Part shown: positions 26,614 to 34,383 of the stretch, piece by piece
Position numbering within the stretch: position 1 is the stretch's first letter
Layout: each line of letters starts with the position of its first letter
NCBI GenBank assembly: GCA_019114945.1
Contig: DXEN01000055.1
Span: 1 to 59,843, forward strand
Reading direction: 5' to 3'
From: Candidatus Parabacteroides intestinigallinarum
Lineage (GTDB): Bacteria; Bacteroidota; Bacteroidia; Bacteroidales; Tannerellaceae
Length of the DNA: 59,843 nt
Made by a program: the position numbers and the translations under genes
Notes under the pieces: generated by a model
What the model saw: only the letters and a program-made list of their open reading frames with translations
The model's database searches: none
Told to the model about the DNA's origin: nothing

Positions 26614-27514
26614 CAGCCAACGCTTTCGCTATGTGTATCATTTCCGCATTCCAATGATAATCCAACGGGTTGATTCGTACTAACCGGCAACCGGTCTCTT
26701 CCGCGATTAGTTCCGCGTTCTTTTGGTCGAACTCCTGTTGGATAAACACTACTTTCGCGTCATGCGCCCGAGCGGTTCGCACCAACTCTTCCAATTGCGC
26801 CGGCGAGGGTTCTTTTCCATCTATCTCGATGCAAAGCTGTGTCAATCCATACTCGGCGGCAAAATAGGTCAAGGCCGGGTGATAGATAATGAACGCCTTA
26901 TGCCGCAGGGGACGTAATAAAGAGGAGATGGCGGCTTCCGTCTCGCGAATCTCCTTCATTAGTTCCTCGTAATTCGCTTGATAAAAGTCCTCCCCTTCCG
27001 GATCCAAAGCCATGAACGCATCTCGCGTATTCTTCGCGATGAGCCGTGCGCCAGCGATGGAATTCCATATATGCGGATCCATTTCCCCATGGGAATGCGT
27101 ATGGTGGGCATGCGCGCCTCCCTCTTCCGGGCTTTTCAATGGCTGGATACCTTCGGAGAGGTCGAAGACCCTCATCTCCGGGTTATTCGCTTGGATGTTG
27201 TCCATCCACGCCAGTTCGAACCCGATTGTTCCGATTCGCAAATATGCTTGACCCTGCCCTATGCGCACCATTTGCCGAGGTGTCGGGTCATACGTCTCCG
27301 GACTTTGCCCCTCAGGGACTACGCAATGAATCGTAAAACGGTCGCCCGCGATTCGCTCGGCGAAATAACGTTGGGGCTCGATCGTAACACTTACGACCTT
27401 TTCTTCCTGCTGCTTGCTGACACACGCGGCAAAAAGCAAAAGCAGCCCCATCAACGATATTCCTATTTTCGTGCTTCTTCTCAAAAACCTCAAATCAATT
27501 ATACGTTTTACCAT
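26597..27514 (-). CDS. znuA: Metal-binding ABC transporter lipoprotein (ZnuA-like)
   Basis: 305-residue cluster A-1 solute-binding protein. The N terminus carries a lipoprotein signal with lipobox LLFAAC (cysteine near residue 31). Metal ligands appear in HIWNS (first histidine), YHPALTYFAAEYG and an acidic C-terminal site. A histidine-rich loop (HAHHTHSHGEMDPHIW, about residues 145-160) is the hallmark of zinc-specific members. It overlaps the manC-like gene upstream by 20 bases and the ATPase downstream by 17. Upstream location of a sugar nucleotide gene suggests simple co-transcription. Confidence 0.88.
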   Translation of the reverse strand: MVKRIIDLRFLRRSTKIGISLMGLLLLFAACVSKQQEEKVVSVTIEPQRYFAERIAGDRFTIHCVVPEGQSPETYDPTPRQMVRIGQGQAYLRIGTIGFELAWMDNIQANNPEMRVFDLSEGIQPLKSPEEGGAHAHHTHSHGEMDPHIWNSIAGARLIAKNTRDAFMALDPEGEDFYQANYEELMKEIRETEAAISSLLRPLRHKAFIIYHPALTYFAAEYGLTQLCIEIDGKEPSPAQLEELVRTARAHDAKVVFIQQEFDQKNAELIAEETGCRLVRINPLDYHWNAEMIHIAKALADGEVD

Positions 27515-28577
27515 ATTTTATACGGGCGTCGGCCACGAATTGCTTGATACGTTGCTCGTCTTCCCGCTTGCAGATCAATAAGACATTCCCCGACTCCGCT
27601 ACGATACAATCATGCAACCCTTGGATGACGGCCAGACGCCCCGGATCGTCCAACGCGATCACATTACCGGAACACTCATGCAACATCGCTTGACTATTTT
27701 TCAGGATCGCGTTGTCGTTCTTATCTTTAGAGGCGATGTCGTACAACGAGCCCCAACTGCCCAAGTCGGCCCAACCGAAATCCACGCAAAGCATATACAC
27801 GTTGTTCGCTTTCTCCATAATGCCATAATCGATCGAGATATTGGGGCAATAAGGGAAATTCTCTTGGATAAAAGCCTTCTCTTCCGGAGTATTGAACTTG
27901 CCTTTACCTAAATCGAAACGGCAACTGATATCCGGTAAATAGCTCTCGAACGCTTCCAAGATAGTATTGACATTCCAGACGAACAAACCGGAATTCCAAA
28001 AGAACTCTCCGCTTTCCATGAAAACTTTTGCCAATTCCAAGTTAGGCTTTTCCGTGAAAGTCTTTACCTTGGCGAAATCGTCTACCACCGTGTCACTGCT
28101 CTGGATATAACCATAGCCGGTTTCCGGACGGCTCGGTGTAATACCCAACGTAACGAGCGCACGGTTCCTTTTCACGAACGCCAAGGCCTTTTGCACGTCT
28201 TGCAAAAAAATATCTTCTTTCAAGATTAAGTGATCCGATGGAGCCACCACGATATTAGCCTCCGGGTTGCAGGCCCTGATATGGTAAGCCGCATAGGCGA
28301 TGCAAGGCGCCGTATTACGACGCGCGGGCTCCAATAAGATTTGCTTATCGGCCAACTCGGGCAATTGCTCCTTAATTAAACCGGCATAAGCTTCATTCGT
28401 AACAATATATATGTTTTCTACGGGAATGATCTTCGCGAATCGGTCGAATGTCATTTGCAATAGAGATCGTCCGGTCCCAAAGAAATCAAGAAACTGTTTG
28501 GGATAACTCTCTCTACTGAAAGGCCAGAAACGGCTACCAATCCCACCTCCCATGATGACGCAATAATTATCTTCCAT
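27495..28577 (-). CDS. manC: Mannose-1-phosphate guanylyltransferase
   Basis: Makes GDP-mannose from GTP and mannose-1-phosphate, for polysaccharides and for GDP-fucose. The start at 28577 gives MEDNYCVIMGGGIGSRFWPF, with the GGGxGSRFWPFSR nucleotide-binding signature at the N terminus; a longer in-frame extension runs into the tRNA-Leu gene and is not credible. The 360-residue length fits a single-domain enzyme without the C-terminal isomerase domain. VVAPSDHLI and FFWNSGLFVWNV are further conserved blocks. A minus-strand box TACATTTG at 28611-28618 may be the -7 element. Confidence 0.92.
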   Translation of the reverse strand: MEDNYCVIMGGGIGSRFWPFSRESYPKQFLDFFGTGRSLLQMTFDRFAKIIPVENIYIVTNEAYAGLIKEQLPELADKQILLEPARRNTAPCIAYAAYHIRACNPEANIVVAPSDHLILKEDIFLQDVQKALAFVKRNRALVTLGITPSRPETGYGYIQSSDTVVDDFAKVKTFTEKPNLELAKVFMESGEFFWNSGLFVWNVNTILEAFESYLPDISCRFDLGKGKFNTPEEKAFIQENFPYCPNISIDYGIMEKANNVYMLCVDFGWADLGSWGSLYDIASKDKNDNAILKNSQAMLHECSGNVIALDDPGRLAVIQGLHDCIVAESGNVLLICKREDEQRIKQFVADARIKYGKTYN

Positions 28578-28699
28578 GATATCGTGTGTTTTGTTGATTA
28601 TACGCAATGACAAATGTAGCGAAATATTCTTTATGTACAGAAGAAAACTTCCGCATATTCCTATCCGACAAAAAATATTTGAATTTTTTACCCCAAAAG

Positions 28700-28730
28700 T
28701 TTGCTGGTTCAAAAAAAAGCGATACCTTTG
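28700..28730 (+). promoter_or_regulatory. Promoter of tRNA-Leu copy 1
   Basis: TTTG (28700-28703) and TACCTTTG (28723-28730) with a 19-base spacer, matching the Bacteroidetes consensus. The mature tRNA starts 20 bases downstream. Confidence 0.8.
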
Positions 28731-28750
28731 CATCTCAATTAAGAAAAGTT

Positions 28751-28834
28751 GCCCAGATGGCGGAATCGGTAGACGCGCTGGTCTCAAACACCAGTGGATT
28801 CACTTCCATCCCGGTTCGACCCCGGGTCTGGGTA
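28751..28834 (+). tRNA. tRNA-Leu (anticodon CAA), copy 1
   Basis: 84 bases fold as a class II tRNA: acceptor GCCCAGA/TCTGGGT (final G-T), D-arm with GGTAGACGC, anticodon stem CTGGT/ACCAG around CTCAAAC (anticodon CAA, reads UUG), a long variable arm, and T arm CCCGG/CCGGG with TTCGACC. The discriminator is A and CCA is not encoded. A terminator hairpin follows. Confidence 0.95.
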
Positions 28835-28841
28835 CGAAGAT

Positions 28842-28885
28842 AAAAGCTAAGTATTGAATAACCAATTACTTAGCTTTTCTTTTAT
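28842..28885 (+). terminator. Terminator of tRNA-Leu copy 1
   Basis: Perfect 12-base arms AAAAGCTAAGTA and TACTTAGCTTTT around a 13-base loop, then CTTTTAT. Confidence 0.8.
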
Positions 28886-29297
28886 CTAAATCCCACCTAC
28901 ATTCTGCATTCCTCTCTCAAAGCCCACGTACTTTGACAACAAGTTATCCCGAAAAGCCATTAAATAAATTCCGTATCAAATCAACAAGGAAAACAAACGC
29001 AGCAAAACAAAAAGACAGAAAAATCTAATATACGATTACTTATTGATTCGTCAAACAAAATACCTCATTACAATCTTCATTATTTTACATAATAATAATT
29101 TCAAATTGAAAGCACATAATCATACATTCATTACATATTGAAACTTCCTTTAACAAAAAGCAAGAAAGTATGTATTCCTAATACGAAGCAAAAGCTAAAA
29201 GCTCTACCTTTGCTCTCGGAACAAAGAAAAACGAGATTGTTTTAAGGTAAATAGAATAAGAGAGTTTTCAGTAGAAGTGTTTAAGAAAAACAAAAGA
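28886..29297. other. A/T-rich intergenic stretch before the ammonium operon
   Basis: About 410 bases with no credible gene. The only signal seen is a -7-like TACCTTTG at 29205-29212 without a clear -33, followed by a roughly 85-base leader to the outer-membrane protein start. The absence of a -33 may mean an activator is needed; that is inference. Confidence 0.5.
29205..29212 (+). promoter_or_regulatory. -7 promoter box of the OM protein-P-II-amtB operon
   Basis: TACCTTTG is an exact -7 box. At the normal -33 distance the sequence is ATAC or AGC, not TTTG, so it is a candidate activator-dependent promoter. Confidence 0.5.
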
Positions 29298-30008
29298 ATG
29301 ATAAAAAGATTGTTGAAGAAAAAATGCCAGATGCTATTGGCGATAGCGATAGCGTCTCCGGCGGTGCTCATGGCACAAGACAAGGTGGAAGCCAACGTAG
29401 GAGCCGACTTGGTGAGCGGCTATATCTGGCGTGGGCAGGACTTGGGCAATGTCAGCGTGCAGCCCTCTGTTTCAATAGGTTATAAAGGGTTCTCCCTCTC
29501 GGCATGGGGCTCGGTAGGATTCGAGAAATCGGACACGAAAGAACTCGACCTTACGTTAGGCTATGGCATAGGAGGGTTTAGCGTATCGGTGACCGATTAT
29601 TGGTTCAACGGAGGACCGGGGTATTTCCATTACGGAGCGCACGACACGAACCATACGTTCGAGGCTCAAGTGGGATATGACTTCGGAGTGCTTGCCCTGA
29701 ACTGGTACACCAATTTCGCCGGGAATGTGGGCTATAAAACCAACGGAGAACGTGCCTACGCCTCGTATTTCTCGATAGAGGCACCCTTCCGCTTAGGCGG
29801 GCTGGACTGGTCGGCATGTGTGGGAGCAACGCCTTGGGAGAATGATTTCTACAACGGAGGCAAGAGCGGCTTCGCGGTATCCGAAGTGGGAGTGAAAGCC
29901 ACAAAAGAATTGAAGATAACCGAATCGTGGACGCTTCCGCTATTCGCCCAAGTGATATGGAATCCGGCAACGGAAGGAGCTTACTTCGTAGCAGGCTTAA
30001 GTTTCTGA
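29298..30008 (+). CDS. Outer-membrane barrel protein of the ammonium operon
   Basis: 236-residue exported protein. The start ATG at 29298 gives MIKRLLKKKCQMLLAIAIAS with a signal sequence cut after VLMAQ; an upstream GTG at 29277 is in frame but less likely. The mature part is all short amphipathic beta strands, beginning with VEANVGADLVSGYIWRGQDL and ending GAYFVAGLSF with terminal Phe. It resembles the small barrel family found beside P-II/AmtB genes in Bacteroidetes (TIGR02001-like). It may form a pore that brings ammonium or an N source across the outer membrane, an inference from position. The P-II gene starts 43 bases later. Confidence 0.72.
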   Translation: MIKRLLKKKCQMLLAIAIASPAVLMAQDKVEANVGADLVSGYIWRGQDLGNVSVQPSVSIGYKGFSLSAWGSVGFEKSDTKELDLTLGYGIGGFSVSVTDYWFNGGPGYFHYGAHDTNHTFEAQVGYDFGVLALNWYTNFAGNVGYKTNGERAYASYFSIEAPFRLGGLDWSACVGATPWENDFYNGGKSGFAVSEVGVKATKELKITESWTLPLFAQVIWNPATEGAYFVAGLSF

Positions 30009-30050
30009 TTACAACTACAAAATACAATTATACAAAATACAAATACAATT

Positions 30051-30407
30051 ATGAAAAAGATTGAAGCGATTATCCGGAGAACCCGGTTCGACGATGTAAA
30101 GCAAGCCCTGTTGGATGCCGACATCGAATGGTTTTCTTATTACGATGTGCGGGGCGTAGGAAAGACCCGCGAAGGGCGCATTTACCGGGGCGTAGTGTAC
30201 GACACCAGTTCGATAGAGCGCATCCTGCTCTCTATCGTGGTGCGCGAGAAGAACGTAGAAAAGACCATTCAAGCCATCCTGAAAGCCGCCCAAACGGGAG
30301 AAATCGGAGACGGACGCATCTTTGTCATCCCTGTAGAAGACGCCGTCCGCATCCGGACAGGCGAGCGAGGAGACATCGCGCTATACAACGCCGAACAAGA
30401 GAAATAA
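30051..30407 (+). CDS. glnB: P-II nitrogen regulatory protein
   Basis: 118-residue trimeric signal protein sensing 2-oxoglutarate, ATP and ADP and binding the adjacent AmtB channel. Conserved parts: start MKKIEAIIRRTRFDDVKQAL; T-loop region GVGKTREGRIYRGVVYDTSS, in which the Tyr of IYRG corresponds to the uridylylated Tyr51 of enterobacterial GlnB; and the C-loop GEIGDGRIFVIPVEDAVRIR. The T-loop is shorter and differs in flanking residues from the E. coli form. With amtB 35 bases downstream it would be called GlnK by position. Confidence 0.92.
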   Translation: MKKIEAIIRRTRFDDVKQALLDADIEWFSYYDVRGVGKTREGRIYRGVVYDTSSIERILLSIVVREKNVEKTIQAILKAAQTGEIGDGRIFVIPVEDAVRIRTGERGDIALYNAEQEK

Positions 30408-30442
30408 ACACAACACAACAACACATAAACGAGATACAGATT

Positions 30443-31819
30443 ATGGATACATATACAAAAGGCGGCACCGCTTGGTTAAGGTATGCCGCAATCCTGTTCA
30501 TGCTTTTTACGCTTGCGCCTGCCTTGCCCGCACAAGAGATTATAGAAGAGACCGTTACGGTCAGCGAACCTGCCCTCGACTCGGGCAATACGGCTTGGAT
30601 TCTGACTTCTTCGCTTTTGGTTTTATTGATGAGCATTCCGGGCATTGCCCTGTTCTACGGGGGCTTGGTTCGCCAGAAGAATGTATTGAGTGTCATTATG
30701 CAGACCCTTTTCATCGTGGGTGTGGTGAGCGTCCTTTGGATTGCCTTTGGCTATAGCTGGGCATTCGACACGAGTTTCGCCGAATCGGGAAACCCCTTGG
30801 CATGCGTCATGGGAGGGTTCGATAAAGCATTCCTGCACGGAATCACCCTCAATACATTGACCACGGGGAATATACCCGAAATCCTCTTCGCCATGTTCCA
30901 GTGCATGTTCGCCATCATCACTCCGGCTCTGATATTAGGCGCATTCGCCGAGCGCATCAAGTTTTCGGGCTACATCGTATTCATTGTGTTATGGACCATT
31001 CTGGCTTATTTCCCCATGGCACACTGGGTATGGGGCGGAGGATTCCTTCAGGAAATGGGAGCCATCGACTTTGCCGGAGGAACCGTGGTGCATATCAATG
31101 CCGGAATTTCCGCGCTGATTATGGCAATCATGTTGGGCAAGCGCATGGATTACCGCATCGGACACCCCATCACACCGCATAACGTGACCTTCGTATTCAT
31201 GGGCACTTCGTTCTTGTGGCTGGGCTGGTTCGGGTTCAATGCCGGAAGCGGGCTATGCGCCGACGGGCTTGCCGCTAACGCCTTCATGGTCACGCATATA
31301 GCTACAGCTACGGCGGCTATCACCTGGATGGTCATCGACTGGATATGCAACAAGAAACCGACCACCATCGGAGCTTGTACGGGAGCCGTAGCAGGACTGG
31401 TGGCTATCACCCCCGCGGCTGGTACGGTAGACCTGTTAGGAGCGTTCTGCATCGGCATCATCACCCCGATTATCTGCTTCTTTATGGTTGCGGTCATCAA
31501 GCCTAAGTTCAAATATGACGATGCGCTCGATGCATTCGGCGTACACGGCATAGGCGGTATCGTAGGTTCTATCCTGACCGGTGTATTTGCCACCCGCTTC
31601 ATTTCGGGCGAAGACGGAGTTCAGGGAGCGTTGTACGGCGATTGGCACCAGCTTTGGATTCAGATTGTAGCAACGTTGGTATCGATTGTGTTCAGTGCCG
31701 TAATCACCTTCATCCTCTTCAAGATAGTGGATTCCACCATCGGACTCCGGGTAGACAAGCGCATGGAAGAAGAAGGGCTCGACATTTACGAGCACGGTGA
31801 ATCGGCTTATAACCATTAA
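30443..31819 (+). CDS. amtB: Ammonium transporter AmtB
   Basis: 458-residue inner-membrane channel for ammonium. The start was placed at 30443 (MDTYTKGGTAWLRYA); longer in-frame readings overlap the P-II gene and encode arginine-rich nonsense. An N-terminal signal-like helix ends PALPAQEI, then 11 transmembrane helices follow. The Amt signature DFAGGTVVHINAGISALIMA contains the first pore histidine, and FGVHGIGGIVGSILTG the second conserved His block. Co-transcription with P-II implies the standard block of the channel by de-uridylylated P-II at high nitrogen. Confidence 0.95.
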   Translation: MDTYTKGGTAWLRYAAILFMLFTLAPALPAQEIIEETVTVSEPALDSGNTAWILTSSLLVLLMSIPGIALFYGGLVRQKNVLSVIMQTLFIVGVVSVLWIAFGYSWAFDTSFAESGNPLACVMGGFDKAFLHGITLNTLTTGNIPEILFAMFQCMFAIITPALILGAFAERIKFSGYIVFIVLWTILAYFPMAHWVWGGGFLQEMGAIDFAGGTVVHINAGISALIMAIMLGKRMDYRIGHPITPHNVTFVFMGTSFLWLGWFGFNAGSGLCADGLAANAFMVTHIATATAAITWMVIDWICNKKPTTIGACTGAVAGLVAITPAAGTVDLLGAFCIGIITPIICFFMVAVIKPKFKYDDALDAFGVHGIGGIVGSILTGVFATRFISGEDGVQGALYGDWHQLWIQIVATLVSIVFSAVITFILFKIVDSTIGLRVDKRMEEEGLDIYEHGESAYNH

Positions 31820-31840
31820 TGCAACGTATGCCGTAATTGA

Positions 31841-31912
31841 ACACAGAGACACGGAGACACAGAGAAATCAATGAAATAAAAAGACTCCGTGCCTCTGTGT
31901 TTTTGTGTTTTT
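31841..31912 (+). terminator. Terminator-like inverted repeat after amtB
   Basis: ACACAGAGACACGGAG (31841-31856) pairs with CTCCGTGCCTCTGTGT (31885-31900) with one mismatch over a 28-base loop, followed by TTTTGTGTTTTT. The tandem ACACAGAGACACGGAGACACAGAGA repeat allows alternative pairing. Confidence 0.65.
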
Positions 31913-31966
31913 AATTCATCTTAAAACGTTTTTGCGCCTCCGCATTCAAAAAAAGTTCAAGAAATA

Positions 31967-31998
31967 TTTGGTAGTTTCATTCAAACTCCCTACCTTTG
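31967..31998 (+). promoter_or_regulatory. Promoter of tRNA-Leu copy 2
   Basis: TTTG (31967-31970) and TACCTTTG (31991-31998), 20-base spacer. The leader to the tRNA (GCA...AAAAAAGTT) is similar to that of copy 1. Confidence 0.8.
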
Positions 31999-32018
31999 CA
32001 CCGCAATCGAAAAAAGTT

Positions 32019-32102
32019 GCCCAGATGGCGGAATCGGTAGACGCGCTGGTCTCAAACACCAGTGGATTCACTTCCATGCCGGTTCGATCCCGGCTCTGGG
32101 TA
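32019..32102 (+). tRNA. tRNA-Leu (anticodon CAA), copy 2
   Basis: Identical in acceptor, D-arm, anticodon arm and variable arm to the copy 3.27 kb upstream except for a compensated pair in the T stem (GCCGG/CCGGC here, CCCGG/CCGGG there) and a few single bases (TCCATG for TCCATC; TTCGATC for TTCGACC). Anticodon CAA, discriminator A, CCA not encoded. The paired change shows both copies are under selection for folding. Confidence 0.95.
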
Positions 32103-32106
32103 CACA

Positions 32107-32145
32107 AAGCGGCTGATAACTCGTTAAGTTTCAGCCGCTTTTATT
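32107..32145 (+). terminator. Terminator of tRNA-Leu copy 2
   Basis: Perfect ten-base arms AAGCGGCTGA and TCAGCCGCTT, followed by TTATTTTG. Confidence 0.8.
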
Positions 32146-32274
32146 TTGTTGGGTATAAATAGGGTATAAACAAACAACAACACGAGACAGTAGAAATTTG
32201 ATGGGGATTTATTTTCAAATTCCCTAATAAATTCCGCACATGCAAAATACTCGGTGTCTTTTCGTTTTATTTTT

Positions 32275-32282
32275 TAACTTTG
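32275..32282 (+). promoter_or_regulatory. -7 promoter box of the phosphodiesterase gene
   Basis: TAACTTTG matches TAnnTTTG and lies 60 bases before the start codon; upstream is T-rich without a perfect TTTG. Confidence 0.45.
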
Positions 32283-32341
32283 CCATTGTTTAGAGGGTTC
32301 ATCTTGATTTAAGCATCAGAACCGGAAGATTACATTAAATA

Positions 32342-33252
32342 ATGAAGATAGTTATGAAAAAAGAGAAAGCTATTTGGGTATTATTTTTTCTAGTGTTTTT
32401 TTGCGGAACTTCGATAGCGACGGAGTGGAAAGCGAAGCATGTTGTTCTTATCGGCTTGGATGGCTGGGGCGCTTATAGCATGGAAAAGGCGGATATGCCT
32501 ACTGTACGGGATTGATGACCAATGGGTCGTATACGTTGAAAAAGCGTTCGGTCTTGCCTTCCTCCAGTGCGGTGAATTGGGCATCTATGTATATGGGAGC
32601 CGGCCCCGAACTTCATGGTTATACGGAATGGGGATCCCAAACCCCGGAATTACCATCTCGTGTCGTGGATAAAAACGATATTTTCCCGACTATATTCGGC
32701 TTACTTCGCCAAGCCTATCCGGAAGTGGAGATTGGTTGTATTTATGAGTGGGACGGCATTCGATATGTTTGCGATACGTTGTCTTTAAGCTACGAGAAAC
32801 ACGTTACGGAAAGCCCCCAAAACCAATCGACGGCAAAATGCGCCATAGAATACATCAAGAACAAACGGCCCACTTTCGTTAATATCGTATTCGATGAGCC
32901 GGACCATGTCGGCCATGCGGATGGGCATGATACACCCGCTTATTATAAAAAGCTGAATGAGTTGGATGGATATATCGGCCAAATCATGCAAGCGATAAAA
33001 GAGGCGGGTATTTGGGATGAGACGATTATCATCGTGACCGCGGATCACGGCGGAATCGAGAAAGGGCATGGCGGCAAGACCATGCAAGAAATGGAAACCG
33101 CTTTCATCATCGCTGGCAAAAATGTCAAAAAGGGATATGAGTTTTCGGAAAGTATGATGCAATTCGATTGCGCCGCTACGATCGCTTACATTTTCGGATT
33201 GGAACAACCACAAGTATGGATTGGCCGTCCGATGAAGCAAGTTTTCGAATAA
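32342..33252 (+). pseudogene. Alkaline-phosphatase-fold phosphodiesterase, frameshifted
   Basis: Encodes an exported type I phosphodiesterase/nucleotide pyrophosphatase-like enzyme split by a one-base loss. The first frame (32342-32515) gives a signal peptide and HVVLIGLDGWGAYSMEKADM with the catalytic start Asp, reads PTVRD and stops at TGA (32513). The next frame resumes at once as LMTNGSYTLKKRSVLPSSSA and runs to 33252 with the metal motifs NIVFDEPDHVGHADGHD and VTADHGGIEKGHGG. Adding one base after GTACGGGA would restore VRELMTNG, the natural reading. It may be a pseudogene, a very recent mutation or a sequencing error. The downstream part alone lacks the signal peptide and first metal ligand, so it would not be active. 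Confidence 0.82.
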
Positions 33253-33258
33253 AAACAA

Positions 33259-33336
33259 ACATAGGTGTGTTGGGCAATGCACATACGTGCGTGAAGGATT
33301 TAACATACGTGCGTTGGCCGGAGAACATAGGTGCGT
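33259..33336 (-). repeat. Four-unit 22-bp-period repeat array, copy 2 (inverted)
   Basis: Units (plus-strand view) ACATAGGTGTGT at 33259, ACATACGTGCGT at 33281 and 33303, ACATAGGTGCGT at 33325: exact 22-base spacing. Read on the minus strand, the order of units and linkers (tctccggcca, taaatccttc, gcattgccca) parallels copy 3 at 55046-55123; the first linker is identical. It separates the broken phosphodiesterase from the accessory operon. Confidence 0.88.
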
Positions 33337-33528
33337 TTTTGCGGGCATTCATGCGAGGGCGTGCGAATATTCGTGTTTAAAGATGCATTTATTGGTCATT
33401 AATCATTCTTAACACGGAAGAGGACAACAAACGGAAATAAGTTTCTAACTTGCCCTTCTTAAGTTGAAATTGAGGCGTTTGAGAGAGTGATAGTATATGT
33501 TCATTGTTAACTATATATTGCATATGCC

Positions 33529-34383
33529 ATGCTAAAAGACAAAGACAAGAAAGAAAAGAAAGAGGAAGTACCTGTGGTGGACCTCCCGGTCGCGGAGATT
33601 TGCGCCCATTTGCGAGACAGAGAGGGGAGCGTGGGCGAGGATTTGCGCTTCGTCCGCTATATTATCGAAAACGAGCCGATGGCGGTCCGTTATTTCATGG
33701 ATGAGTTCAGCGTTCCCATTTTACGCTACATAGCCAATAATGTTCTTTGTATGGAGGATGACTCGGAATATGGGAAGGAGCCTTACGTGCAATTAGTGGG
33801 AGCATATTATTTATTTATTGGTGAACCATTTGAACTTTCGGAAGGTTCTAAATCAGAAAAGCCGAGATGGTATAAGTTAAGCCTCTATAAAGGAGAGGGC
33901 AAGGCGCGATTATATACGTATGTGTTCAGAATCGCGCTCCGTTATTTTTGCCGGAATGAGGATGATTTCGTTAATAAAGAAAAAAACGCGGGAGAATTGC
34001 TGGAAAATGTCGATTACGAGGTTCTATTAGGATGCGATCTCGTTGATGAGGAGATGAGCGACGAGGAGATCGCGGCGTTAAGGCGTGCGCATAAGGCGTT
34101 CGACTTGTTGAGGGAGAAAGACCAAGAGGTATTGCGTGTCATGGTGATGGAGAAGACGCATTGGTCGAAGGCTTTCGACTTGCTACGGAAGTATTTGGAT
34201 CCGTTAGGACCGAAAAAAGCGTGGCAATCATGGAGCTTCGAGGAAAAGCAAGCGGCCATTGATCAATATTGGACACCCAAGCAGAAGCAGGACGCGATCT
34301 CTTTATTGAAGATACGGGCGATCTCCCATCTGACGGAGCGGTATAACGAATTAAAAAGGAAAGAGCATGAGAAGAAAAAATGA
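33529..34383 (+). CDS. Sigma-70-family-like protein, first gene of the accessory cluster
   Basis: 284 residues without a signal or membrane segment. Residues about 45-140 (ENEPMAVRYFMDEFSVPILR then RLYTYVFRIALRYFCRNEDD) resemble sigma region 2 of ECF factors. Residues 186-275 (LREKDQEVLRVMVMEKTHWS to ISLLKIRAISHLTERYNEL) resemble region 4. Between the two helices of the region 4 hairpin there is a 35-40 residue insert (LDPLGPKKAWQSW ...) not normally present. It could be a divergent ECF sigma factor or a sigma-derived DNA-binding adaptor. It overlaps the next gene by 17 bases, the usual arrangement of sigma and anti-sigma genes. No database comparison was possible. Confidence 0.6.
   Translation: MLKDKDKKEKKEEVPVVDLPVAEICAHLRDREGSVGEDLRFVRYIIENEPMAVRYFMDEFSVPILRYIANNVLCMEDDSEYGKEPYVQLVGAYYLFIGEPFELSEGSKSEKPRWYKLSLYKGEGKARLYTYVFRIALRYFCRNEDDFVNKEKNAGELLENVDYEVLLGCDLVDEEMSDEEIAALRRAHKAFDLLREKDQEVLRVMVMEKTHWSKAFDLLRKYLDPLGPKKAWQSWSFEEKQAAIDQYWTPKQKQDAISLLKIRAISHLTERYNELKRKEHEKKK

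Noticed and set aside
28576-28857. Open frames covering tRNA-Leu copy 1
   Set aside because: They translate the tRNA sequence (QMAESVDALVSNTSG); the same translation appears at copy 2. The tRNA fold explains both.
30128-30442. In-frame N-terminal extension of amtB through the P-II gene
   Set aside because: The extension reads as Arg/His-rich nonsense; the ATG at 30443 gives the normal AmtB N terminus.
28751-32102. Integrative element bounded by the two tRNA-Leu genes
   Set aside because: No integrase, excisionase or att duplication beyond the tRNA genes themselves; kept only as a hypothesis under findings.
32512-33252. Functional short phosphodiesterase starting at TTG 32512
   Set aside because: It would lack the signal peptide and the first metal-ligand segment found in the preceding frame.
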